From assembly GCA_021397835.1 (NCBI GenBank), contig JAJFZO010000065.1, positions 2,055,001 to 2,119,000 on the forward strand: a DNA stretch of 64,000 bases, written 5' to 3'. Origin of the DNA: Moringa oleifera. Lineage: Eukaryota; Streptophyta; Magnoliopsida; Brassicales; Moringaceae. Position numbers and translations under genes: made by a program. Positions within the stretch are counted from its first letter, which is position 1. Each line of letters begins with the position of its first letter. Shown in pieces: positions 50,601 to 63,599 of the stretch. Under the pieces are notes generated by a model. The model had not been told where the DNA came from and ran no database searches. It was given only the letters and a program-made list of their open reading frames with translations.

Positions 50601-52180
50601 TTATTCGAAATCTCACGTATCAAATTCCATTGTGGAAGACACAATTTTTTTTGAAGAATTCGCCATAAGATATTTGATCCATGCATAATGTCATGAAAAA
50701 TGGATACAAATTTTTGATTGCTACTTAGTATTGGCTATAGGTCTAAAAAAGTATCTAAAAACATCAAATTTAGATATTTGTATCCTGTCGAAGTAAGGAA
50801 CCATGGCATATATGTTTGGAATAGATTCCATTTTGAGAGAGTTGAAAAAGCATTATCTCGTTGAAAGGTTCTATCGATCTGCCCTTTCTCATTGCATTTC
50901 TTTAGACAAAGACTCTGTTTTTTCCTCTTTTTGGATGGTAAATATTTCTCAGAACATTAAGTGTGAATCAAACCCACGTTTGAATTGAAATTGAGATACT
51001 GATGCAAGTTCTTCTCTTCTAAATCAGATAGATTCATATCTGAAAGAGGTTGACAATAAATTCTTTCAAAATTGACTACTTGTCCCTCTATTAGAGGTGT
51101 TCCAGAAATGTCTGTAATCGAGTAAATAGCTCTACAAACTAATGGATCAGATCAAATTGCAAAATGGAAAGATTTGTACGAGTTATACTTTCGTCACCTC
51201 TTTGTGGAAAATCCTTAGATATGAATATGTTAGATACCTGTGACTCGATTGGTGAAGGTGAAATAGTACCTCTCTCCAAAAAAGCATGTTTTTTTTTTTA
51301 CCACCGCAAAAAGAAAATATTTTGGTGTGAACGAACAAGATATTGAGGAATTGTCCATACATAAATCATAATTATTAATATGGGTCTTTTTCACATAAAA
51401 AGAGAATCTTTTATTACAATAAAAACAGAAGTTTGATGTGGATTATTCAAGAATCAAAGTCGATTTGCTTTATAAAAAGAAGATATCAATGAACTTCTAT
51501 GAAGTGGTTTCATGGGATTCAGCCAATTTTCTTGATCGTGGGATATCATTGAGAAATAGGAATCCGTGTTATCAAAAGATTTCCTACGATTCTTTCTAGT
51601 ATGGAATGAGTCAATCATCCACTTTGGTATCTTATTGAACAAAAATGGTGATATTGTTCCTCCATTGGTCAAGAATTTTAATTTTTGAGAAGTATTATGA
51701 TCGTTCAATAAGAAAGGTTTCAATTTTTTCTAATGAACGATTTGAAGACCTATTGATTCTAACAACTAATTTCAGAGTTGATCGTTCAGACCTTTCAATT
51801 CATAGATGTGGATCTCAAACCTATAAATAGGGATATTCTCGAAACTCATAAAGAAAACAGGAAATGAGTTAGACAAAAAGAGAAGTAACTTGGACAAAAA
51901 AAAGAAGTAACTTGAACAAAGAGAAATGAAGTGACTTAGACAATCTTTTTTGTCAATAACCTCATATCAATCAATTGAATATTGATTAATACATAATTGA
52001 TCGAACACTACTTGAAAATGGCTCTTCTGCTCAGAAACGAAATGTTCCAAATGCTCCGAAAAATCCTTGCTCCCATTAGACCATTTGTATCTATATGCAT
52101 TAGGATCCCAATTTATGGATCTTTCAGTTCGAGAAAGAAAAATAAGAGGATCAACTCTATTACATAAGTGGATTCCTAAC
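47630..52180 (-). pseudogene. ycf2: ycf2 3' two thirds, broken
   Basis: This is the C-terminal roughly 1500 codons of ycf2, an AAA-type plastid protein. The C-terminal segment ([16 protein letters not shown] to KIGFM) ends at 47630-47632. Open pieces include 48820-49005, 49053-49655 and 49898-50542. The 49053-49655 piece carries the Walker A-type [15 protein letters not shown] near 49600. The 49898-50542 piece carries [26 protein letters not shown]. Further parts at 51454-51723 and 51900-52170 ([25 protein letters not shown]-like) extend upstream. Multiple indels and stops separate them. Similarity ends near 52180, where ycf3 intron DNA starts; this edge is approximate. Confidence 0.92.
49405..49491 (-). 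repeat. 18-base tandem repeats in ycf2
   Basis: About four to five imperfect 18-base units encode a repeating [12 protein letters not shown] acidic peptide between the Walker A segment and the rest of the ATPase region. This variable-number repeat is a known feature of ycf2. The unit count could help identify the donor lineage. Confidence 0.8.
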
Positions 52181-53551
52181 TTTTATTTGATATCATGGCA
52201 TAAATAAGCAGTTCTTATTGTTTCGATCCAAAACCTCACTAATTGATCTTTCGGTGCTTCCTCTAGCAATTAGATCCTTTATCCATAGAATAAAGTATTT
52301 AGGCATATTTATTCTTCATATTTCGACTTTTATGAAGTTTATTTCTTTGTTGCAGCTGATAAAAATCATTTTTTGGATGATGCATATGTAGAAAGCCTAT
52401 TTTTTTTCTAGTATTTAATTTACTTTCTGTTATTTCTTTCCTTCCTTCTATAATGGAGATAGTCACACGTGATGACAGATCACAGCCATATTATTAAAAG
52501 CCTGTGGTAAGAACAGGTTTCGTTCTAATGCCCTAAAATAATATTCTAAAGCTTTCGTGTGTTCTCCATTACTTGTATGGATAAGGCCTATGTTATAGAG
52601 TATATAGCATTGATCATAGGGATCAATTTCTAGTCGCATAGCTTCATAATAATTCTATAATGCTTTCGCATAATTTCCTTTAGATTGAGCCGACATCCGT
52701 TATCGTCATTTGATTTAAAGAATTCTTCGTTCCAGAACCGTACATGAGATTTTCATCTCATACGGCTCCCTCTTTATGTGCATAATGAGAATAATATATG
52801 GAAGTTGATGTCATTATAAACTAGGCGGGGCTAATGTCTATATAAGAAATGTTTAGCCAACCTTCCTACAAAAGATCTTTTCTTAACATCAAGCAAGTTG
52901 ATATTAGATAAAATAATAATAATAAACTCCAACAATTTCTTTGTTCTCAATGCCCCTTAATTTCCAGGAATTAGTCACTTTGACAGTCTTTAATGGTTAT
53001 ACGGGTATCCAAAGTACGAACGAGATGGATGTTTGTTGTCTCAACCATTTTTCTTAGTCCCGATCCCGATGAAGGAAAGGGAGTAATTTATAACAAATTT
53101 TTTGTGTTATTGATTTCTAGGCGTAGTGCTTCTTCCCTTATGTCACCTATTGGTATTAATGTAGTACGATTGACCTGCAATACATAATCCATAGGTGTAA
53201 CCTCACGCTCAACACTAGAATCAATAATTAAAGCATCTGAGGCTGCATTAATCGTGGATACATGACAGAAGGGATTATTTCATTTATATTAAAAACTCCA
53301 CCTTCAACAAGCATAGATTTATTTCAATAATCTTTTTTCCTTCTATCTCGAATCATATGTCTTTTTTCTATTCCTAAGACTGAGAGCAGAAAATAAAAAG
53401 ATAATAATAATGATAATCAAATTGCACCATCTCTGTAATAGGCAAATGCCTCTTTTTCTATTGAAGTTATCGGGATTATTTGTAATAAGATATTGGCTAC
53501 AATTGAAAAGGTTTTATCAATAAAATTTACATTTATACGCCATCTAGGTAT
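52181..53551 (-). pseudogene. ycf3: ycf3 exons 1-2 with introns, start codon lost
   Basis: Ycf3 is a TPR-type assembly factor for photosystem I. Exon 1 (53428-53551, 124 nt) encodes [22 protein letters not shown]. Its start codon is ATA (53549-53551) instead of ATG. Intron 1 (gtgcaat start) extends to about 52698. Exon 2 (52469 to about 52697) encodes the TPR segment [37 protein letters not shown] and contains TAG in the LQNYYEAM motif. Intron 2 (gtgtgact start) runs left until cut at the ycf2 junction, so exon 3 is missing. Confidence 0.9.
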
Positions 53552-54223
53552 AGGTAGTAATCCATTCCATAATTCCTTTCATTACCTCTCGTGAGAAAAT
53601 GATCCCACAAACAAAGGAATTGTACAGTACGAACTAACATAAAAGCAGACTAATTAAATTTCAAAAAAAAAACTTCTACCTCTTTTTTTTACAAGAATCA
53701 ATAAAAAATTAGAAATATTTGATTTGTTTGAATCCGATTCGATTTCATCAAAATTTATTAGTATAAGAATGAAAGTGACTATTCTGATTTCATTGAAGTT
53801 GAAGAATCAAAGAATACATTAGGATAATTCAAAAAATTTTGATTAAATTATGGGAAAAATAATCGAAGAATCGTTCTATGATAAAAATAGAATAACCCCC
53901 TATTTTCAAGTTTTCTTTTGTTTTATGCATAGCAGGTATACACTATACAATCAAATTTCAAATATATATATATATATATATAAAGAAAAATCCCTAAAAT
54001 GATTTAGGAATCTGTAATAGATCCGCAAGATATTTGTAATAGATCTACGGGGTAAGGGGTTGTTGTTGAGGGGTCTAAAACTATAAAGAAATTTTAGAAT
54101 TCTTATGGAAATGGAATTAGAATTAGAGTCTAAAGAGAATTATGAGCTAAAAGTATCTATATAGTCGAAAAAAATATGAATAACTCGCTATTCACCCGGG
54201 TGCTCAGTCATAATCATTATGTA
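53552..54223. other. ycf3-trnS-GGA spacer
   Basis: This is AT-rich plastid spacer with a TA microsatellite at about 53964-53982 and a near-palindromic patch at 53988-54015. No gene is seen. Confidence 0.7.
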
Positions 54224-54310
54224 AGAGAGATAGCCGAGTGGTTCAAGGCATAGCATTGGAATTGCTATGTAGGCTTTTGTTTAGCGAGGGTTCGAATCCC
54301 TCTCTATCCA
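54224..54310 (+). tRNA. trnS-GGA: tRNA-Ser(GGA)
   Basis: This is an 87-nt class II tRNA whose anticodon loop reads ttggaattg, retaining GGA. The first and last bases of the acceptor stem and a D-arm G are altered. It lies between ycf3 and rps4 as expected. Confidence 0.9.
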
Positions 54311-54539
54311 TACTTTCAACTAATTCACCAGTCTTCCGTTACTGACCATAATGTATTAAATCAAATAACAATTGATCCCAAACATTTAGACCTTAGACCT
54401 TTCTTTGATATGGATTCTCTATTCCTAATTTCTTTGATACGTATCCCTTACCTTGTGCCCTTTTACTTAACCTTAACTTAGGCAAAAAAAGGGGCAAGGT
54501 TATACGAACTCTTGTTTTGTTATTTTAAAAAAGTTAAGT

Positions 54540-55145
54540 TTAAGTCTGACGAGAATAATATTCTACGACAAGTAATTCATTGATTTTCAAACCAGCCCAT
54601 TTCCTATCTATTATTTGATCGACTAATCCTTTATATTGGAATGTGTGAAGAGTCAAATGTTTTAGCAATTCCTCATGGGTGGATGAATCAAGAAAATTTT
54701 GAATCAACGCTTTAGATTTTTGTTCATCCCTTACTATAATAATATTTCGGGATTTGCAACGATAACTTGGTATATCTACTATACAACCATTAACTAAAAT
54801 ATGCCTATGGTTAACTAATTGGTGGGCTTGAGGAATAGTCAAAGCCATACCCAATCGAAAAAGGATGTTATCCAAATGCATTTTAAGTAATTGTAGTAAA
54901 ACCTGACCTGTTGACCCTTTGGCTTTTCTGGCGATACGAACGTATTTAAGTAATTGTCGTTCTGTAAGACCATAATCAAAGAGCAATTTTTGTTTTTCTT
55001 CTAACCGAATACAATTTTGAGATTTTTTTTCGGTGCTCGATTGATTTCTAAGATTGCTTCCTGTTCTAGGCCTTTTACTAGTTAGTCTCAGTAAAGTCCT
55101 GAGATAGCGTATTTTTTTAAAACGAAGCCCTCGATAACGTGATAT
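54540..55145 (-). pseudogene. rps4: rps4, whole frame open but start codon ATA
   Basis: This is small-subunit ribosomal protein S4, an early assembly protein. The reading frame of 201 codons plus stop (606 nt) is exactly native length and has no internal stop or indel. It reads [29 protein letters not shown], then [26 protein letters not shown] and [14 protein letters not shown]. The start codon position 55143-55145 reads ATA rather than ATG, a single G-to-A. About 25 missense changes are present, many of them Arg or Gly losses. Internal ATG or TTG starts would give only a truncated protein. Confidence 0.92.
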
Positions 55146-55513
55146 AAAGACTCCTTATTTTTATTGAAATTTTATCAACCTAAATTAAAACTGAACTAAA
55201 TGATAAATGAAGCGAAATCCACTAAAGTATTGTATTACAAAGAATAATGAGATCGATTGTATCAATATCCAAATCTAGATTTTTTTTATTGTATATACAA
55301 TATATATAAATCAAATAAATCAAAAGAATTTTTCTTTTCTTTTTTGATTTATTCTGCAAAGATCTAACTCCTCCAATTTTTATTAATAATTGGAAGTTTC
55401 TATAACATAATAGAAATGGTGACTCTTAGAAAAAGGAGAAAAAATCTTTTCAATGTTCTTTGATTTTAAAAAGACATTATCAATCATGGAAAAAAATCAA
55501 GCAAATAGAGAAA
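55146..55513. other. rps4-trnT spacer
   Basis: This is AT-rich plastid spacer; no gene is seen. It includes the rps4 5' flank. Confidence 0.7.
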
Positions 55514-55586
55514 AGCAAGCCATTGGAATCGAACCGATGACCATCGCATTACAAATGCGATGCTCTAACCTTTGAGCTAAGCGAGC
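55514..55586 (-). tRNA. trnT-UGU: tRNA-Thr(UGU)
   Basis: The 73-nt gene retains the TGT anticodon (atttgtaat). The acceptor stem has several changes (gctcgct against atggcttgct), so pairing is weakened. It lies between rps4 and trnL-UAA. Confidence 0.9.
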
Positions 55587-56675
55587 TCAAATAATCAAAA
55601 TTGTACATGCAAGGGAATTCAGTAAACTACTAGATCTTATTTATTAACTATTCATTCTTAGTTATTCATAATTAATATAATATATATCATAATTAATATA
55701 AAAAAGAATAAAAAATATAGAATATAATTTCAAAAAAAAAATCAAATATTGAATATTATAGAATAAAACATAACCATTAATAGAATATAGCGATATATAT
55801 AATTCCGAATTTCTATTTCGTCATTTTAGATAAGAAATGCGTTTTTTTAATTTAAGTGACATCTGATTTGAAATTCGTATTTTTTTGTGTTCCAACCTAA
55901 TTCTATTATTTTATTTCATTTCTAATATTTTTATTACCTTATCTATATAATTCTATTCATAAATCTATTTATTTATAACTAGATTTAGAATTTGAAATAT
56001 AATAGAATCATAATTTAATAATTAGATTTAGAATCTTTTTACACATTATAGAATTCTAAGTCTAAATGTCTAAATAATAAATAATTAGACTATTTTAGAC
56101 AAAATTAATGGAATTCTCTTAGAATTTTGAATCCATATTAATGGAATGATTAGTTATTATACTATAAATTATAAACATAAATATAAATAATTAAAATTTA
56201 TAAATAATTAATATTAATTAAAAAAATAAAATGAATATGGAATAGAAAGATGCAACCCAAATAAATGCAGTCCCGATTATAATGAGACATTCTCTGTTTT
56301 GTTTTCAAGAAAGCTAAGACGAAAAGAATCGACCGTTCGAATATTTCACCAAATTGCAAAAAAAAAAAAAAGAGAATAAGAGGAACATATATATATATAT
56401 ATATATATATATGTTATGTAGTATATATCCATCTATATTGAATTGTGAATACAGAAATGATAGAATCATTTTTGATTAGACCAAATAAATATAAGTCTCC
56501 AAAATACTAATACCAATAGAGATTAAAGAACATAGGCAAGAAATCAAATAGGAGTAAACACTTTTAATTCAATATAAGAATCGGTATCTATATCTAATGA
56601 ATTCAACAATTTCAGCATAATAAAAGAAAAGGGGAAAGGCATCATAATGAGATCCTAATCTCAAAGCAAAAAAAG
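55587..56675. other. trnT-trnL spacer
   Basis: This is the long, AT-rich spacer known as the trnT-trnL region in plant phylogenetics. It has an A-run at 56358-56371 and a TA microsatellite at 56389-56412. No gene is seen. Confidence 0.75.
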
Positions 56676-57256
56676 AGGGATATGGCGAAATTGGTAGACG
56701 CTACGAACTTAATTGGATTGAGCCTTGGTATGGAAACCTACTAAATGATAACTTTCAAATTCAGAGAAATTCGGGAATGAAAAATGGGCAATCCTGAGCC
56801 AAATCCTGTTTTACAAGAACAAACAAGGGTTTAAAAAGTGAGAAAAAAAGGGATAGGTGCAGAGACTTAATGGAAGCTATTTTAACAAATAAAGTTCACT
56901 ACCTTGTGATGATAAAGGAATCCTTCTATCGAAACTCCAGAAATGATAAACTTATAAATACATACGTATACGTAATGCAAAACTATCTCAAAAATGGCGA
57001 TCTGAATCTGGATTTCTTTTTATATGAAGAAAAAAGAATTATTATGAATCAATTCAAAGTTGAAGAAAAAATCGAATATTCATAGATCAGATCATTCACT
57101 CCATAGTCTGATAAATCTTTTCAATAACTGATTAATCGGACAAGAATAAAGATAGAGTCCCATTTTACATGTCAATATCGACAACAATGCAATTTATAGT
57201 AAGATGAAAATTCGTCGACTTTAAAAGTCGTGAGGGTTCAAGTCCCTTTATCCCCA
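56676..57256 (+). tRNA. trnL-UAA: tRNA-Leu(UAA) with group I intron
   Basis: The 5' exon (56676-56710) ends inside the anticodon loop and the 3' exon is 57207-57256. The 496-nt intron is the classic plastid group I intron. It starts aattggattgagcc and has conserved core segments such as gagacttaatggaagc near 56861-56876. The first base and part of the 3' exon carry substitutions. A 71-codon frame inside the intron is not a gene. Confidence 0.92.
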
Positions 57257-57623
57257 AAAAGGTTTGTTTGACACCCTGCCTATTTATTTATCTTTATCCT
57301 ACGCTTTCTTTTTTTTAGTTATTCAAAATTCATTATTTTTTCATTCATCCTACTCTTTTACAAAAGTATCTGAGCAAAATTTTTTTTCTTATTACAAGTC
57401 TTGTGGTATATATGATAGACGCATAAATGAACATTCTTGAGCAAGGAATATCGATCTGAATGATTCACAATCAATATCATTATTCATACTAAAACTTACC
57501 AAGTCTTCTTTTTCAAGATCCAAAAAATTCCTGGTCCAAACTTTCAATTTAATACTTTTTTTTTTGTTTTAATTGACATACACCCAAGTCATCTAATAAA
57601 ATAAGGATGATGCTTCGGTAATG
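57257..57623. other. trnL-trnF spacer
   Basis: This is the standard plastid trnL-trnF spacer. No gene is seen. Confidence 0.75.
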
Positions 57624-57696
57624 GTCAAGATAGCTCAATTGGTAAAGCAGAGGACTGAAAATCCTCGTGTTACCAGTTCAAATCTGGTTCCTAGCA
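57624..57696 (+). tRNA. trnF-GAA: tRNA-Phe(GAA)
   Basis: The 73-nt gene keeps the GAA anticodon (actgaaaat). The acceptor stem reads gtcaaga against tcctagc, with G-to-A and C-to-T changes disrupting pairs. It lies downstream of trnL-UAA. Confidence 0.92.
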
Positions 57697-58341
57697 TAGG
57701 ATTAATTTGTATGAGTCTTTATTCTACAAATTAATTGATATGGATCGATCATAATAGATACTTATCGATCTAAGTGTCTGGAAATAGACCTTTTTTTTAG
57801 ATGAGTAAAAAGTATAGTATATAAAGTATGTATATGTAGTAAAAGACAAAATTCAATCCTTCCTCATTTTTTCTTTTTTATTTGTGGCTCCTCTCGTTCA
57901 ACAAGAATGTTAATATTTCATACATATTGGAAAGGTTAAATTAGTTGGTTGAAAACCCCAACAAAAAAAGTCTAGAGTTCAAGGGTGGAAATATCCAAGA
58001 TTCATTTTAGATACAATACAAATAGAATCTGATCCCTTTGCATTTGTTTATTTTTCTTTCATATTTTCATATTCTATTTATTCATTCCTTGTTATGTGAC
58101 CTTATAGCTAGAACTCACTAAGTGATGTGCACGATACAAAGTTCATGGTGCAGAACTCTTATAGTTCATCCTATTGGCTGGGCTTATGCGAAATACGTAT
58201 CTTTCAAATTTGAGAATCTCTTAGTTTATCCGTAAGAATATGAATACGAATGAGACCTTAATTACTCTGTTTGATCTAGAAGAGAATAGAACGTACAAAT
58301 ATGCCTTGTCATTGTAAAAGTGAAGATTGGTTTGTCATCAT
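57697..58341. other. trnF-ndhJ spacer
   Basis: This is plastid intergenic DNA. No trnF pseudogene tandem or other gene is recognised. Confidence 0.7.
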
Positions 58342-58817
58342 TCAATGAGCATCTTGTACTTCATAAAAATTAGGGGCAATATAATCCTTACGTACAGGCC
58401 ACCCTATCCAACTTTCAGACATTAAGATACGTTTCAGCCATGGATGATTATCATAAGAGATTCCCAACATATCATAAGATTCCTGTTCTTGAAAATCTGC
58501 ACTTTTCCAAACCTAGAAAACAGATGGAATTATAGGATTACTCCTTGGAGCAAATACTTTTATGCATACTTCTCCCGATTGATCTACACCATATTTTATT
58601 CTCGTAAGAATCAACACACTGGCTAAGAGTCCGCCCGGTGCCACATAATAAGCACATTGGGAACGTAGATAATTGCAACCATATACATATAAAATTATGG
58701 CAATGGAATGCCAATCCTCAGGCTTTATTTGTAAAGTCTCTATTCCTTGGTAATCGAAGCCCAAAGATCTATGAACCAACCCATGTTTGACTAGCCAAAC
58801 AGACAAAGGACCTACAT
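58342..58817 (-). pseudogene. ndhJ: ndhJ, 1-bp deletion at start and TAG
   Basis: This is a hydrophilic subunit of the plastid NDH complex. The native ATG (58815-58817) is followed directly by TAG, and one base is missing just after it. The body is therefore open in a frame that starts upstream at 58864-58866, giving a 117-codon chimera. The body includes [25 protein letters not shown] and [13 protein letters not shown] became TAG after SVF (58513-58515). The remaining C-terminus runs to the TGA at 58342-58344. It totals 476 nt against 477. ndhK and ndhC follow, the native ndhC-K-J operon. Confidence 0.93.
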
Positions 58818-58929
58818 CTTTTTTTATTTCCCCTGCACTTTTTCTTGTATAAGATAAGTATTTCAAATTTACAATGAACTCTAATTTATGAAGATTAATT
58901 CGCTCTTTTCTTATTCTGTGAAATCCTGC

Positions 58930-59607
58930 CTAATGCACTAATTCATGGGAAGATACTGAACTTTTGTATTTGAAAAATGTTTCAGTAAGGATCTCTGAAG
59001 TGGATGATGGTTGATAGAGTAATTCTTGATCATAATTTCCAGTATGCATACTGCGTACAAAAATAAACTTGTGATTGGTAGTAAAACATTGATTCCCTTA
59101 TTGAGATTGAATTCTATGTTCATAGATTTCTCGAGATATTTTCTTACGAAGTTTTGTTATAGCATCTATAATTGCCTCTGGTTTAGGTGGACAGCTTGGC
59201 AAATAGACATCCACAGGAATTACCTTATCAACTCCCCGAACTGTACTATAAGAATCAGTACTCAACATCCCTCCGGTAATTATACATGCTCCCATAGCAA
59301 TAACATACTTTGGTTCTGGCATTTGTTCATATAATCTCACTAAAGAAAGAGCCATTTTCATTGTTACTCTGCCGGCTGGTAAAATTAGGTCCACCTGTCC
59401 AAGACTTGATCTTCGTACCAATCCACGACGATCAAAGTCGAATCGTGAGCCTATTAATGAGGCAAATTCAATAAAGTAACAACTGGTACCATAAAGAAGC
59501 GGCCATAAACTGGAAAGTCTTGACCAATTTGAAAGATCATTTAACGTAGTTGAAATAACTGAATTTTGGGTTGTTCGATCAACTAAGGTAAACTCAATGG
59601 AATTCAG
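58930..59607 (-). pseudogene. ndhK: ndhK (copy D), full length, start codon CTG
   Basis: This is an NDH complex iron-sulphur subunit. The length from the native start position (59605-59607, now CTG) to TAG 58930-58932 is 678 nt, equal to the family. The segment [38 protein letters not shown] is open at 59098-59421. The C-terminal part is broken after [11 protein letters not shown] by TAA. Unlike copy C, the Tyr in PEPKYVIAM is intact here. Confidence 0.93.
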
Positions 59608-59677
59608 AATTGTCTCAATGTTCTTAATGTTTTTTTTACTTTTTTCTTTTTATTATTATTGTCTGAATATTCAGGAA

Positions 59678-60040
59678 CTAAGACCATTCCAATGCTCCTT
59701 TTCACCACGCATAAACTAAACCAACAATTAGGATAAGCACAAAAACGAAAGCTTCTATAAAAATGGATACCCCCAATACATCGAAACTCATTGCCCATGG
59801 ATAAAGAAAAATTGTTTCAACATCAAAAACAACAAAAACTAGAGTAAACATATAATAACGAATTTGAAATTGTAACCAAGCATCGCCCATTGGTTCCATA
59901 CCCGATTCATAACTAGAGAGTTTCTCTAGACCTTTGCTAATTGGAGCTAAAACTCCAAAAATTAGAAATGCTAAAATAGGAATAGCACTTGATATTATTA
60001 GAAATGCCCAGAAAATATCATATTCGTAAAGCAGAAACAT
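59678..60040 (-). pseudogene. ndhC: ndhC (copy D), stop 7 codons before the end
   Basis: This is an NDH subunit of exact native length (363 nt) with ATG 60038-60040 and TAG 59678-59680. The frame is open to [11 protein letters not shown], then TGA (59702-59704) replaces Arg (CGA) in the [10 protein letters not shown] tail. The codon that is TGA in copy C reads CAA here (59864-59866). All membrane segments would be encoded, but other missense changes are present. Confidence 0.95.
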
Positions 60041-61164
60041 AAACGAACTCCTATGAATGTGAAAAATATACCAGATTAGTCGATTCAAATTGGAATTGAT
60101 TGTCAAGTCATACATAACTGTTTAGTCAAAACAAAAATTGAGTTTGATCGAATCGTCTAGTTTCGTTTGTTTGTTGTGGTACATATCCCGTTTTAAGATT
60201 TATTGATTGGAATCCTATTTTATTTCCATTACACTTATTTTTTGATATAGTTCGATATAGTATAAATAAATATAGATTTCTCTTATATAAAACAAATCAA
60301 ACTTTCTCGCTTTCACCTCGCTTTGTATTTTTTCTAAATAAAATAATAAAATGCAGTGGAAATTTCTAAACTAAACAGAATCCTCATTTTTTTAAAAATT
60401 CTAATATGTATTAAAGTATTAGAAATTAAAAAATCTTAAATCAAAATTAGAAATTCTAAATTGATTTCTTATTCTATTTTGAATATTATTATCTATTTTC
60501 ATTATTTTTATTTTATTATTATATTTATTATATTATTAATATTATTTTTTATATTTTTATATTAATAATATTATTATATTTATATTAATAACATTATTTT
60601 AATGTTAATTATTTTTTATTTTAAAATTATTAAATAATAAATAAAATTTTTTTGTTATTTATATTTATATTATAAAAATAAAATATTATGTTATTTATGT
60701 TATGTTTATGAATTTTTTTTAATGAAAATCTCTTCGTTTTTCAAACTCTGGCGTGTCCACGAATGCAGTAAGGCCTTTTTAGATCCATGTGGCTTACTAT
60801 TAGATTCGATTGGGGTTGAGTTAGATTTGAGTTTTTATCTTTAACTGGGTTTATGTCATAATTTTGAATCCACAAATTCAAAAAGATTCGGTGGGTATAC
60901 AAAAAAAAAAAGAAGTATCACTAACTCTTTGATTATGCCTAGCATTGAATAGACTGGGTATTCACCTTATCAACATCTCAAATCAATGATGGATTCTATT
61001 TGGCTCCCACCTAAAAGGGCACCAAAATCGGACTGAACTGTTTGTTTGGCTATTGTTCTCTTGTTCCCGAAAAGTCATGGAGTAAGACATTGATTTCTCA
61101 ATAAGATAAGATCAACCAATTCGTTTGATTGCATGATGGACTCCTCTGAAACATATTAGCGCAT
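60041..61164. other. ndhC-trnV spacer and intron remnant, copy D
   Basis: The left part is the AT-rich spacer shared with copy C. Near 60933 it jumps into what is trnV-UAC intron sequence in copy C, so about 813 bases (copy C 28278-29090, including the trnV 3' exon) are missing. No gene is seen in this stretch apart from the intron remnant. Confidence 0.85.
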
Positions 61165-61203
61165 GTGTAAATGAGGTGTTCTACCTAACTGAGCAATAGC
61201 CCT
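61165..61203 (-). pseudogene. trnV-UAC: trnV-UAC 5' exon only (copy D)
   Basis: The 39-nt 5' exon matches copy C 29322-29360, with further changes. The anticodon remnant and D arm are recognisable. The 3' exon was removed by the deletion near 60933, so no tRNA could be made. Confidence 0.85.
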
Positions 61204-61388
61204 CATGTTTGTGATACACATTTTATCTTATCATATTATGTAGATAATTTCTTCTCAAGATGAATATTACATGATCCAACATCATATCTCTTTGATCTGT
61301 TTGATTGGTATTACTTATAAGTAATATTGGATTTATAATCCATCGATGTGATAAGTGTCCCTTTTGTTTCTCTTTACGATGATAAATG

Positions 61389-61461
61389 ACCTACTTAACT
61401 TAGTGGTTAGAGTATTGCTTTCATACGACGGGACTCATTGGTTCAAATCCAATAGTAGGTA
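61389..61461 (+). tRNA. trnM-CAU: tRNA-Met(CAU), elongator, copy D
   Basis: The 73-nt gene is nearly consensus, with acctactt at the 5' end, a CAT anticodon and agtaggta at the 3' end. It is better preserved than copy C. Confidence 0.92.
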
Positions 61462-61705
61462 GAACTTATTAGATACCACTGACCATGGTGTCTAATAAGT
61501 TTTTTTACCCACCTTCTTTTTCTTTAATTGATTTTGTATCTTTTCTATCCTATTTTTATTTTCAATTTTAAAATTTTGTTCTTATATCAGAATCTGATTC
61601 CACTTGATTGTATTTTAGTGGCAAAAAATTAAAATGAGGTTTATAAACAGAACTTATGTTTATTTTATACAAAAGTTCTTTTGACTATTTGGGCGTACTA
61701 GCTAG

Positions 61706-62103
61706 TTATGAAATCGCATTGATAGCCTTGACTCATGTCTGAGCTCGTCTGAGAGTTAGATTTGCCTCAATTATTTGTCTCTTGCCTTCAGCTTTCCTCA
61801 AATTAGCTTCCGCTATTTCAAGAGTTTGCTGAGCTTCTTGTGGATCAATGTCACTACTCTTCTCTGCATCATTTACTAAAATAGTGATTTCATTATTACC
61901 TATTCTAGCAAAATCACCCATTAGAGCCATCGTTAACCATTGGTCATTAAGGCGTATTCTCAAAATACCTATATCTACAGTTGTGGCAATAGGCGCGTGA
62001 TTTGGTAATACACCAATTTGTCCATTATTAGTAGATAAAATAATTTCTTTTACTTCTGAATCCCAAACAATTCGATTAGGAGTCAGTACACAAAGATTTG
62101 AGG

Positions 62104-62107
<4 letters not shown>
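61706..62107 (-). pseudogene. atpE: atpE (copy D), single nonsense codon
   Basis: This is the F1-ATPase epsilon subunit, 402 nt with start 62105-62107 and stop 61706-61708. The frame is open for 124 of 133 codons: [24 protein letters not shown] through [21 protein letters not shown] at 61733-61735 then replaces an Arg CGA. The same TGA occurs in copy C. ATGA overlap with atpB is retained. Confidence 0.95.

Positions 62108-63599
<1,492 letters not shown>

Noticed and set aside
56870..57085. 71-codon frame resembling an intron-encoded protein
   Set aside because: It lies within the trnL-UAA group I intron, which in plants carries no endonuclease gene; the sequence is ordinary intron core.
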